A stretch of DNA of 5,221 bases from an uncultured Oscillospiraceae bacterium (lineage in GTDB: Bacteria; Bacillota; Clostridia; Oscillospirales; Oscillospiraceae). The stretch lies in NCBI GenBank assembly GCA_934569215.1, contig CAKTKF010000110.1, positions 1 through 5,221 of the forward strand, in the 5' to 3' direction. The position numbers were made by a program, and so were the translations under genes. The notes beneath the pieces are model-generated. The model searched no databases, had not been told where the DNA came from, and saw only the letters and a list, made by a program, of their open reading frames with translations. Shown piece after piece: positions 1-5,221 of the stretch; the first letter of the stretch is position 1; each line of letters opens with the position of its first letter.

Positions 1-1551
1 GTATTTTATGAAATATATCCGCAGAGCTTCCGGGACTCCAACGGAGACGGCATCGGCGACCTTCCCGGCATCACCGAAAAGCTGCCCTACGTGAAGAGCC
101 TCGGCTGCAACGCCCTGTGGATCAATCCCTGCTTTGACTCTCCCTTCAAGGACGCGGGCTACGACGTCCGGGACTATAAGAAGATTGCGCCCCGCTACGG
201 CACCAACGAGGATATGGCGCAGCTGTGCCGCCGCGCCCACGCGTTGGGGATCCGGGTTCTGCTGGATCTGGTTCCCGGCCACACCAGTGAAGAACACGAA
301 TGGTTCCGCAAGAGCGGCGAGGCCGAGCCAAACGAATATTCCGGCCGGTACATCTGGACGGATCATGCCTTTGCCGGGGGCGACGGTATGCCCTTCATCG
401 GCGGCGAATACCCTCGCAGCGCCACCTATATCATCAACTTCTTCAAATGTCAGCCCGCCCTGAACTACGGCTACCGGGAACGCCGGGAACGCTGGCAGCA
501 GAGCATCACCAGTCCCGACGCCCTTGCGACCCGGGAGGCCATGAAGGATGTGATCCGGTTCTGGCTGGATCTGGGCTGCGACGGCTTCCGGGTGGATATG
601 GCGGATTCTCTCGTGAAGAATGACGGCACGGAAAAGCTTGCCACCATGGAGGTCTGGCGGGACATTCTGGGGGCCATTCACAGGGAATATCCGGATGCCG
701 CCTTCATTTCCGAGTGGAATCATCCGGACAAGGCTCTGCGCTGCGGCTTTGACATGGACTTTTATCTCAACTGGGACGGCAACGGCTACAGCACCATGAT
801 GCGGGACTACACCCTCCGGGACGGCTGCGGCAGCTACATCGGCAATACCGGCTTCTTCTCCCGGGATTCCGGCACCGACGTGAGCCGGTTCCTTGCGGAC
901 TACCTGCCCCAATATCACGACAGCCGCGATCACGGCCTCTGGTGCTTCATTACCTGCAATCACGATACCCCCCGTCCCGCCGCGGGGCTGACAGACGCGG
1001 AACGGCGGCTGGCCTTTGCGTGGATCTTCACGATGCCCGGCGCTCCCTTCCTGTACTACGGCGATGAGCTGGGCATGGACTATCGGGTCATCCCCACCAA
1101 GGAGGGCGGCTACCACCGTACCGGCTCCCGGACGCCCATGCAGTGGGATGCAGGCCCCAACCTCGGATTCTCCGAGGGCGCGGCAGAGGATTTGTACCTG
1201 CCCGTGGAAGCCGACGCGCGGCACACCGTGCAGGCGCAGGAGCTTGACGAGAATTCCATGCTCTCCCATGTCAAGCGGCTGATTGCCCTGCGTCACGCCG
1301 AGCCGGACCTTCAGAACTACAGCCCGTTTGCCGTCTACGCTGCCCGCGGCCGCCTGTTTGCCTACAAGCGGGGGAGTCTGCTGGTCGCCATGAACCCCGG
1401 CAGCGGTGAGGAGACCTGTCAGCTGGACGGAGCCTATATCCCCCTCTTCACCGTCGGAACCCCCGCCATGGAGGGAGATACGCTGCATTTGCCTGCCCAG
1501 AGCTTTATCGTTCTGAAGCCCAAGGAGAAAGCCGCTCCTGCTCACGCTTAG
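1..1551 (+). CDS. GH13 alpha-glycosidase (alpha-amylase family), 5'-truncated by window edge
   Basis: The frame is open from base 1 to the TAG at 1549-1551, giving 516 residues. It begins inside the family's first strand (VFYEIYPQSF, then NGDGIGDLPG), so only a few to about twenty N-terminal residues should be missing. The GTG at 91 is internal, not the start. The GH13 barrel motifs appear in order (numbering from base 1): DLVPGH with D89 and H94; GFRVDMA with the presumed nucleophile D199; ISEWNHP with the presumed acid/base E238; CNHD with the transition-state Asp D322. RTPMQWD (377-383) and a C-terminal beta domain (about 430-516) follow. These resemble the oligo-1,6-glucosidase / trehalose-synthase side of GH13, so action on alpha-glucosidic bonds of short glucans or disaccharides is likely; the exact substrate is not readable. 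A signal peptide cannot be judged. Convergent with spoIVB. Region I has Gly93 where Asn is usual. Confidence 0.93.
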   Translation, partial: VFYEIYPQSFRDSNGDGIGDLPGITEKLPYVKSLGCNALWINPCFDSPFKDAGYDVRDYKKIAPRYGTNEDMAQLCRRAHALGIRVLLDLVPGHTSEEHEWFRKSGEAEPNEYSGRYIWTDHAFAGGDGMPFIGGEYPRSATYIINFFKCQPALNYGYRERRERWQQSITSPDALATREAMKDVIRFWLDLGCDGFRVDMADSLVKNDGTEKLATMEVWRDILGAIHREYPDAAFISEWNHPDKALRCGFDMDFYLNWDGNGYSTMMRDYTLRDGCGSYIGNTGFFSRDSGTDVSRFLADYLPQYHDSRDHGLWCFITCNHDTPRPAAGLTDAERRLAFAWIFTMPGAPFLYYGDELGMDYRVIPTKEGGYHRTGSRTPMQWDAGPNLGFSEGAAEDLYLPVEADARHTVQAQELDENSMLSHVKRLIALRHAEPDLQNYSPFAVYAARGRLFAYKRGSLLVAMNPGSGEETCQLDGAYIPLFTVGTPAMEGDTLHLPAQSFIVLKPKEKAAPAHA

Positions 1552-1600
1552 GAAGTCTCTGATACCAGGGAAGCTCTGAATCAATCGGCTGCTGCCGGAG

Positions 1601-1776
1601 CGCGGGCAGGGTCTGGTTGAAAACCGTCATCATGCCAAAACAGCGAGGAATTTCCGCCTGCTGTGCACCATTTTTCCTTGCAATACACAAGGTGTTCTGC
1701 GAAAAAATGGCTTCATCAGACGGAAAATCCCTCGCTGTTGGTCATATTCCCGGTTTTTAGCTAGACCCTAGCCGGT
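1601..1776. repeat. Long imperfect palindrome (MITE-like or large RNA hairpin) between convergent genes
   Basis: The non-coding stretch 1552-1850 is largely an inverted repeat. The left arm, about 1601-1680, pairs with the right arm, about 1688-1776, with small bulges. Clear paired blocks are CAGCGAGG (1641-1648) with CCTCGCTG (1730-1737), TTTCCGCCTG with CAGACGGAAA, CCATTTTT with AAAAAATGG, AGGGTCT (1609-1615) with AGACCCT (1763-1769), and at the tip CCTTG (1676-1680) with CAAGG (1688-1692). The right arm also holds a small perfect palindrome, GCTAG-ACC-CTAGC (1760-1772). It lies downstream of both GH13 and spoIVB, so it may be a miniature mobile element, a bidirectional terminator or mRNA 3' structure. 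I see no transposase and no clear target-site duplication. Bases 1552-1600 and 1777-1850 show nothing I can identify. Confidence 0.65.
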
Positions 1777-1850
1777 TCGCTCGACAACTGCGCTTTTTCC
1801 GCCTCAGGGCTGCCTCCGGACCCATAATGATGTTTTACGGTACCCCTCTT

Positions 1851-2819
1851 TTACCCCGCCGCGTCCAGCATATTCTCAATAAAAATCCCGTACCCCGTAG
1901 TCGGATCGTTCACCAGCACATGGGTCACGGCGCCTATCAGTTTGCCGTCCTGGATGATCGGGCTTCCGCTCATGCCCTGCACAATGCCTCCCGTGGATTC
2001 CAGCAGTGCTTCGTCCGTCACCTTCAGCAGCAGATTTCGCCCGTCTGTCCGGTCTTTTGGATAAATTTTCAGAATTTCCACAGAATACTCCCGTGGCGTA
2101 TCGCCGCTGACTGTGGACAAAATGGCGGCCTTGCCGGTGCGGATATCCTCTTCGGAGGCGGTGGGCAGCGGCTCGCCCTTCCAGCCCCGCTTCGTCACGC
2201 CGAAAACGCCTTGGGGCGTGTTGCGCAGAAGCTGCCCGATGACGGTATCCGTGTTCGCCGTGCCCTTCAGCTGCCCCGGTTCCCCGCATTTGCCCTTTTT
2301 CACGGTGAGAACCGCTGCGTCATAGGCGTCGCCGCTTTTCATGTGCAAGAGACTTCCCTTGGTGTTGCTGACGCCGTGCCCCAGCGCGCCGAATTTGTGG
2401 GTGTCCGGGTCGTAAAAGGTGATGGTGCCGATGCCCGCGATGCCTTGCCGCAGATACACTCCAAGCCGCGGCCCGGAATCGCTTTGCCGGGTGGGAACGG
2501 TCACGGTGCAGCGGCGGTTTCCCCGGCGGACGATCAGCTCGGCGTCACCGTCGCAGTTTTCAAGCGCCCGGCGGACATCCTCGGCACAGCCGATGCCGGT
2601 CGTGTCGATCTGGATGATCTCGTCACCGATTTTCAGCCCGGCGGTCCTGGCCTCGGCGCCCAGAATATCATCAAATGCAGCCACCGTGACGGTATTGTCG
2701 CTGAGCTGCAAGCCTACGATTTTTCCCACGGGGATCAGGAGCTCGGTCGCCCGGGCGTTTATAGGAAGCAGCGTCATCGTGACAGCAAAAATTGCCAGAA
2801 ATTTCCCGATTCGTTTCAT
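1851..2819 (-). CDS. spoIVB: SpoIVB-type sporulation serine protease (PDZ + peptidase S55)
   Basis: A 322-residue protein. In known spore formers SpoIVB is made in the forespore, crosses into the space between the two membranes and cleaves SpoIVFA, which unleashes SpoIVFB to process pro-sigma-K. Visible here: a basic N-terminus and hydrophobic stretch (about 3-20) ending in NARA-T, a plausible signal or anchor; a PDZ-like region (about 28-110, with GLKIGDEIIQID); and the S55 domain (about 115-322). The catalytic residues known from B. subtilis (His236, Asp363, Ser378) match H148 in GALGHG, D269 in KVTDEAL and S284 in VQGMSGSP; the Asp-Ser distance of 15 is identical. The C-terminal AVTHVLVNDPTTGYGIFIE block is classic. 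It is shorter than the B. subtilis protein (about 426 aa), mainly before the S55 domain. The ATG at 2819 has AGGAGG eight bases upstream. It stands alone: no spo0A follows, and GH13 converges on it. Confidence 0.95.
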   Translation of the reverse strand: MKRIGKFLAIFAVTMTLLPINARATELLIPVGKIVGLQLSDNTVTVAAFDDILGAEARTAGLKIGDEIIQIDTTGIGCAEDVRRALENCDGDAELIVRRGNRRCTVTVPTRQSDSGPRLGVYLRQGIAGIGTITFYDPDTHKFGALGHGVSNTKGSLLHMKSGDAYDAAVLTVKKGKCGEPGQLKGTANTDTVIGQLLRNTPQGVFGVTKRGWKGEPLPTASEEDIRTGKAAILSTVSGDTPREYSVEILKIYPKDRTDGRNLLLKVTDEALLESTGGIVQGMSGSPIIQDGKLIGAVTHVLVNDPTTGYGIFIENMLDAAG

Positions 2820-2827
2820 TTTTCAGC

Positions 2828-2833
2828 CCTCCT
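2828..2833 (-). promoter_or_regulatory. Ribosome binding site of spoIVB
   Basis: On the minus strand the sequence reads GAGGAGGGCTGAAAA followed by ATG. The perfect AGGAGG core lies 8 bases before the start codon, which fixes the start at 2819. Confidence 0.85.
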
Positions 2834-2853
2834 CATGTTCGTGCCTGCCTTGT

Positions 2854-2880
2854 TAATATGACCCGGGCAGAGAAACATAA
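2854..2880 (-). promoter_or_regulatory. Possible forespore (sigma-G-like) promoter of spoIVB
   Basis: On the minus strand CATATTA (2860 to 2854) matches the sigma-G -10 consensus CATNHTA, about 34 bases before the spoIVB start codon. TTATG (2880 to 2876) resembles the -35 pattern gHATR, but the 15-base gap is shorter than the usual 17-18. B. subtilis spoIVB is known to be transcribed by sigma-G, so the location fits. No good sigma-A promoter is seen for this gene. The evidence is a short motif plus context, hence low confidence. Confidence 0.35.
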
Positions 2881-2890
2881 CCGCTGTAAA

Positions 2891-2897
2891 TGTCGAA
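2891..2897 (+). promoter_or_regulatory. Candidate Spo0A binding site (0A box)
   Basis: TGTCGAA is an exact match to the core 0A box. It lies in the divergent intergenic region, 72 bases before the spoIVB start codon and just upstream of the possible spoIVB promoter. A heptamer is expected by chance roughly once in a window this size counting both strands, so only its position makes it notable. Confidence 0.25.
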
Positions 2898-2970
2898 AAA
2901 TGAGGAACAGACTGGGGACTTTGGCGTTTTTTGTCTTGATTCTCATTTTATATTTGGAATTTGCTCCGTA

Positions 2971-3000
2971 CCGCCGCGGCGGATTTTTCTTTCTTATTTT
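2971..3000 (+). terminator. Terminator-like GC palindrome with T-rich tail, upstream of the isc promoter
   Basis: CCGCCGCGGCGG (2971-2982) is a perfect 12-base palindrome, followed on the plus strand by a T-rich run (ATTTTTCTTTCTTATTTT). As RNA it could form only a short stem (four pairs with a CGCG loop), so it would be a weak intrinsic terminator. No plus-strand gene is evident before it. It could shield the isc promoter, six bases further on, from read-through, or end a small unseen transcript. Confidence 0.35.
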
Positions 3001-3005
3001 GCCTA

Positions 3006-3034
3006 TTGACAAAGTAGGTTGGTGATGCTATATT
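3006..3034 (+). promoter_or_regulatory. Strong sigma-A promoter of the iscS-iscU-rrf2 operon
   Basis: A perfect -35, TTGACA (3006-3011), is followed after exactly 17 bases by TATATT (3029-3034), one mismatch from TATAAT. Transcription should start near 3041, giving a leader of about 38 bases before the iscS start codon. A near-consensus promoter fits a gene set held down by a repressor. Confidence 0.85.
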
Positions 3035-3043
3035 ACCCATAGA

Positions 3044-3061
3044 CTTACTAGGTAAATACCT
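3044..3061 (+). promoter_or_regulatory. Candidate Rrf2/IscR operator at the isc transcription start
   Basis: Two overlapping palindromes lie between the -10 and the RBS: TTAC-TAG-GTAA (3045-3055) and AGGTA-AA-TACCT (3050-3061). A related sequence in inverted orientation overlaps the -35: the complement of 3007-3018 reads CCTACTTTGTCA and shares 8 of 12 positions with CTTACTAGGTAA (3044-3055). Sites on both sides of the RNA polymerase footprint suit a repressor, and the operon's own Rrf2 protein is the obvious candidate. It does not match the E. coli IscR type 1 consensus well, so the assignment is inference. Confidence 0.4.
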
Positions 3062-3078
3062 CAGGAGGAATTAACAAT

Positions 3079-4266
3079 ATGCAAGTTTATGCTGATAACG
3101 CGGCAACAACGGCCATGAGCCGGACGGCTATCGACGCCATGCTGCCCTATCTCGACAATATCTACGGCAACCCCTCCAGCCTGCACTCCGTGGGTCAGAG
3201 GGCGAAGGAAGCCCTGGACGCCGCCCGTGAGACGGTCGCCCAGTGCCTGGGCTGTGAGCCCCGGGAGATCATCTTCACCTCCGGCGGCAGCGAGGCAGAC
3301 AACCAGGCCATCATCTCTGCCGCCCGTTACGGCGAGAAGAAGGGCAAGAAGCACATCATCACCACCGCCTTTGAGCATCACGCCGTTCTGCACACCCTGG
3401 CAAAGCTGGAAAAAGAGGGCTTTGAAGTCACCTATCTGGACGTCCGGAAGGGTCACAACGTCACCGCTCAGCAGGTGAAGGACGCCATCCGCCCGGACAC
3501 CTGCTTGGTCACCACCATGTACGCCAACAACGAGATCGGCTCCGTCCTGCCCATCCGGGAGATCGGCGCCGTCTGTAAGGAAGCGGGCGTACCCTTCCAC
3601 ACCGACGCCGTTCAGGCCGTCGGCCACCTGCACATCAACGTCAAGGAACAGAACATCGACATGCTCAGCCTGTCCGGCCACAAGTTCCACGGCCCCAAGG
3701 GCGTGGGCGCGCTGTATGTCCGCCGGGGCTTCCCCCTGGTGAGCATCATCGAAGGCGGCGCGCAGGAGCGCGGCAAGCGCGCCGGTACGGAGAACATTCC
3801 TGGCATCTGCGGCATGGCGGCAGCGTTGAAGGAAGCCTGCGACCACATGGACGAGAACATGCCCAGAGTCGCCGCCATGCGGGACCGGCTGATCGAGGGA
3901 CTGAGCAGGATTCCCCACAGCGCTCTGAACGGCGACCCGGTGAACCGTCTGCCCGGCAACGTCAGCTTCTGCTTTGAGGGCATCGAGGGCGAAAGCCTGC
4001 TGCTGCTTCTGGATATGAAGGGCGTGTGCGCTTCCTCCGGCTCCGCCTGCACCTCCGGCAGTCTGGACCCCAGCCATGTGCTGCTGGCCATCGGCCGGGT
4101 ACACGACGTTGCCCACGGTTCCCTGCGTCTGTCGCTCAGCGAGTATAACACCGACGAGGAGATCGACCACATTCTGAAGGTCGTTCCCGAGGTCGTTCAG
4201 TATCTGCGGAACATGAGCCCCGTGTGGCGGGATTTGCAGACCGGCAAACGGCAGTATATCCTGTAA
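3079..4266 (+). CDS. iscS: Cysteine desulfurase, IscS/NifS type
   Basis: A 395-residue PLP enzyme that takes sulfur from L-cysteine as an enzyme persulfide, releasing alanine, and hands it to the IscU scaffold. Cytoplasmic, fold-type I aminotransferase class V. Landmarks: N-terminal YADNAATT (4-11); TSGGSEADN (67-75); EHH with the PLP-stacking H100; HTDAVQ with D176 and Q179; the PLP lysine K202 in SGHKFHGPKG; RAGTEN (234-239); and the long mobile loop SSGSACTSGS with catalytic C324, which marks the IscS/NifS group rather than SufS. Full length for the family. The ATG at 3079 is preceded by AGGAGG (3063-3068) with 10 bases spacing. It is the first gene of the operon under the promoter at 3006-3034; iscU starts 36 bases after its stop. 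It could serve tRNA thiolation as well as Fe-S assembly, which the sequence cannot decide. Confidence 0.96.
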   Translation: MQVYADNAATTAMSRTAIDAMLPYLDNIYGNPSSLHSVGQRAKEALDAARETVAQCLGCEPREIIFTSGGSEADNQAIISAARYGEKKGKKHIITTAFEHHAVLHTLAKLEKEGFEVTYLDVRKGHNVTAQQVKDAIRPDTCLVTTMYANNEIGSVLPIREIGAVCKEAGVPFHTDAVQAVGHLHINVKEQNIDMLSLSGHKFHGPKGVGALYVRRGFPLVSIIEGGAQERGKRAGTENIPGICGMAAALKEACDHMDENMPRVAAMRDRLIEGLSRIPHSALNGDPVNRLPGNVSFCFEGIEGESLLLLLDMKGVCASSGSACTSGSLDPSHVLLAIGRVHDVAHGSLRLSLSEYNTDEEIDHILKVVPEVVQYLRNMSPVWRDLQTGKRQYIL

Positions 4267-4287
4267 TTGTTCCCGCGAAAAATGGAT

Positions 4288-4293
4288 AAGGAG
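4288..4293 (+). promoter_or_regulatory. Ribosome binding site that sets the iscU start
   Basis: AAGGAG lies 9 bases before the ATG at 4303. The same frame is open further upstream from a TTG at 4267, but that start has no RBS and would add 12 residues not seen in the family. Confidence 0.8.
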
Positions 4294-4302
4294 AATGGAA
4301 TT

Positions 4303-4737
4303 ATGGCACTGTACAGTGAAAAAGTTATGGATCATTTTCAGCACCCCAGAAACGTGGGTGTGATCGAGGACGCCAACGGCGTCGGCGAAGTCGGCAACGC
4401 CAAGTGCGGCGATATCATGAAGATTTACCTGAAAATCGAGGACGACATCATCAAGGACGTGAAGTTCGAGACCTTTGGCTGCGGCAGCGCCATCGCCTCC
4501 TCCTCCATGGCCACCGAAATGATCAAGGGCAAGTCCATTCACGAGGCCATGACGCTGACCAACAAGGCCGTGGCGGAGGCGCTGGACGGTCTGCCCGCCC
4601 ACAAGCTCCACTGCTCCGTCCTGGCAGAGGAAGCCATCAAGAAGGCGCTTCAGGACTATTTCGACCGCAACGGCATTCCCTACGACGAGAAGGATTTCCC
4701 CGCCTGCGAACACTGCGCCCACTGCGAGAGCGTATGA
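4303..4737 (+). CDS. iscU: Fe-S cluster scaffold IscU/NifU-N type
   Basis: A 144-residue scaffold on which Fe-S clusters are built from IscS-derived sulfur, then passed to target proteins; cytoplasmic. The family opening is clear (MALYSEKVMDHFQHPRNVG), and all cluster ligands are present: C35 with D37 in NAKCGD, C60 in FGCGSAIASSS, and H103-C104 in HCSVLAEEA. The proteobacterial HscA-recognition motif LPPVK is degenerate here (LPAHK, 97-101), which fits an operon without hscA/hscB. The protein runs about 15-20 residues past the E. coli IscU length and ends in ACEHCAHCESV, a C-x2-C-x2-C motif at C135, C138 and C141 beyond the scaffold core. It is a single-domain protein without the NifU C-terminal domain. 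Its TGA overlaps the start of the next gene. Confidence 0.95.
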   Translation: MALYSEKVMDHFQHPRNVGVIEDANGVGEVGNAKCGDIMKIYLKIEDDIIKDVKFETFGCGSAIASSSMATEMIKGKSIHEAMTLTNKAVAEALDGLPAHKLHCSVLAEEAIKKALQDYFDRNGIPYDEKDFPACEHCAHCESV

Positions 4738-5150
4738 TCGTATCCACGAAGGGGCGTTATGCTCTGCGGGTGATGGTCTGCTTTGCCCAGCGGGGCGGGA
4801 ACGAGTACATTCCCCTGAAGGAGATCGCGGAGTCCGAGGGCATTTCCCAGAAATATCTGGAATCCATTATGACGACCCTGTCCAAGGCCGGGTTCGTGGA
4901 CGCCGTCCACGGAAAGGGCGGCGGCTACCGCCTGAACCGTCCCCCGGAGCAGTACACCATCGGCAGCATCCTCAAGCTGACGGAGGGGAGCTTAAGCGCG
5001 GTGTCCTGCACCTCCATGGGTGCGTCGGCCTGCTCCCGGACGGAGTGCTGTCAGGCCAAGCCCATGTGGGACAAGCTGGACAGAATGATCGACGGGTTCT
5101 TCGAGGGAATCACCCTGGCAGACCTGCTTCACGACAGCGTAACGGAATAA
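4734..5150 (+). CDS. iscR: Rrf2-family Fe-S-sensing transcriptional regulator (IscR-like)
   Basis: A 138-residue regulator with the Rrf2 plan: N-terminal STKGRYALRVM; a winged helix-turn-helix (about 26-68, IPLKEIAESEGISQKYLESI, wing GKGGGYRL); a dimerisation helix (about 108-125); and ITLADLL near the end. Cysteines at 92, 100, 105 and 106 occupy the segment where IscR binds its [2Fe-2S] cluster (C92, C98, C104 in E. coli), so cluster sensing is likely. The ATG overlaps the iscU stop (ATGA, 4734-4737) and has only a weak GAGAG before it, implying translational coupling. The frame is open further upstream within iscU, but those residues are not Rrf2-like. Probable role: repressor of its own operon through the palindromes near 3044-3061. 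CymR or NsrR-type function cannot be excluded; the isc linkage favours IscR. Confidence 0.92.
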   Translation: MIVSTKGRYALRVMVCFAQRGGNEYIPLKEIAESEGISQKYLESIMTTLSKAGFVDAVHGKGGGYRLNRPPEQYTIGSILKLTEGSLSAVSCTSMGASACSRTECCQAKPMWDKLDRMIDGFFEGITLADLLHDSVTE

Positions 5151-5161
5151 TACTATTTCTT

Positions 5162-5220
5162 AATAAAATGATTTCATCATTTTATTCTGCCGTTTCACGG
5201 CAGACCGCCTGGGCGGCGGT
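5162..5220. repeat. Three perfect hairpins joined end to end after the isc operon
   Basis: Beginning 12 bases after the rrf2 stop: hairpin 1 (5162-5186) AATAAAATGAT-TTC-ATCATTTTATT, 11 pairs; hairpin 2 (5187-5203) CTGCCGT-TTC-ACGGCAG, 7 pairs; hairpin 3 (5204-5220) ACCGCC-TGGGC-GGCGGT, 6 pairs. There are no unpaired bases between them, and the first two share the loop TTC. They probably act as operon 3' structure or a terminator. A separate T run after hairpin 3, expected for intrinsic termination, would lie beyond the window edge; neither hairpin 1 nor 2 is followed by one. They could instead be the leader of the next gene or an interspersed repeat. Confidence 0.7.
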
Positions 5221-5221
5221 A

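Noticed and set aside
1505..1690. 61-codon minus-strand frame ending inside GH13
   Set aside because: It overlaps the C-terminal GH13 codons and one arm of the palindrome, and has no RBS or recognisable motif.
1760..1772. GCTAG-ACC-CTAGC as an independent terminator
   Set aside because: Only five pairs, and no T run follows it on either strand. It is better seen as part of the right arm of the large palindrome.
1552..1850. CRISPR array or tRNA in the intergenic region
   Set aside because: There are no direct repeats with regular spacers and no tRNA cloverleaf or anticodon arm. The symmetry present is inverted, not direct.
1827..2861. 344-codon open frame on the plus strand opposite spoIVB
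   Set aside because: spoIVB has all its catalytic motifs and a perfect RBS. The opposite frame has neither domains nor an RBS and is a codon-bias shadow.
2900..3025. Possible 41-residue hydrophobic small protein (starting MRNRLGTLAFF) upstream of iscS
   Set aside because: No Shine-Dalgarno precedes the ATG, the hydrophobicity follows from the T-rich DNA, and the frame runs through the terminator-like palindrome and into the isc promoter.
4267..4302. Upstream TTG start for iscU
   Set aside because: No RBS before it, it adds 12 non-family residues, and the ATG at 4303 has AAGGAG at good spacing.
3061..4722. 553-codon open frame on the minus strand across iscS and iscU
   Set aside because: Both plus-strand genes are unmistakable by motifs and RBS. 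The antisense frame is open because the G+C-rich codon choice avoids complements of stop codons. Its translation is low-complexity, rich in G, V, D and A, with no recognisable domain.

Overview
The window comes from a G+C-rich, low-T codon-usage member of the Clostridia. A gut-type Oscillospiraceae/Ruminococcaceae relative is my inference. The arguments are a SpoIVB sporulation protease (endospore-forming Firmicutes), strong AGGAGG-type ribosome binding sites, a minimal isc operon (desulfurase, scaffold, Rrf2 regulator) without the proteobacterial chaperones or ferredoxin, and a GH13 enzyme of a type common in gut carbohydrate users. Species cannot be assigned from sequence alone.

Layout. Bases 1-1551 (+) hold the nearly complete 3' part of a GH13 alpha-glycosidase gene whose first codons lie outside the window. 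Bases 1552-1850 are non-coding and are dominated by a long imperfect palindrome (about 1601-1776) between two convergent genes. Bases 1851-2819 (-) encode a compact SpoIVB. Bases 2820-3078 are a divergent control region. On the spoIVB side it has a strong RBS, a sigma-G-like -10 and a 0A-box heptamer. On the isc side it has a terminator-like GC palindrome, a near-perfect sigma-A promoter and palindromic sequence at the transcription start. Bases 3079-5150 (+) are iscS, iscU and an Rrf2 (IscR-like) regulator. The tail, 5162-5220, is three perfect hairpins placed end to end.

How the genes work together. IscS takes sulfur from cysteine, IscU assembles the Fe-S cluster, and the Rrf2 protein carries a cysteine cluster suited to sensing Fe-S status. 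It is the last gene, translationally coupled to iscU by an ATGA overlap, so a feedback loop on the promoter at 3006-3034 is likely. GH13 and spoIVB are not functionally linked to the operon as far as the sequence shows. The coding genes belong to known families. The less explained parts are non-coding: the long palindrome, the triple hairpin, and the divergent regulatory region. I see no convincing new defence or mobile system.
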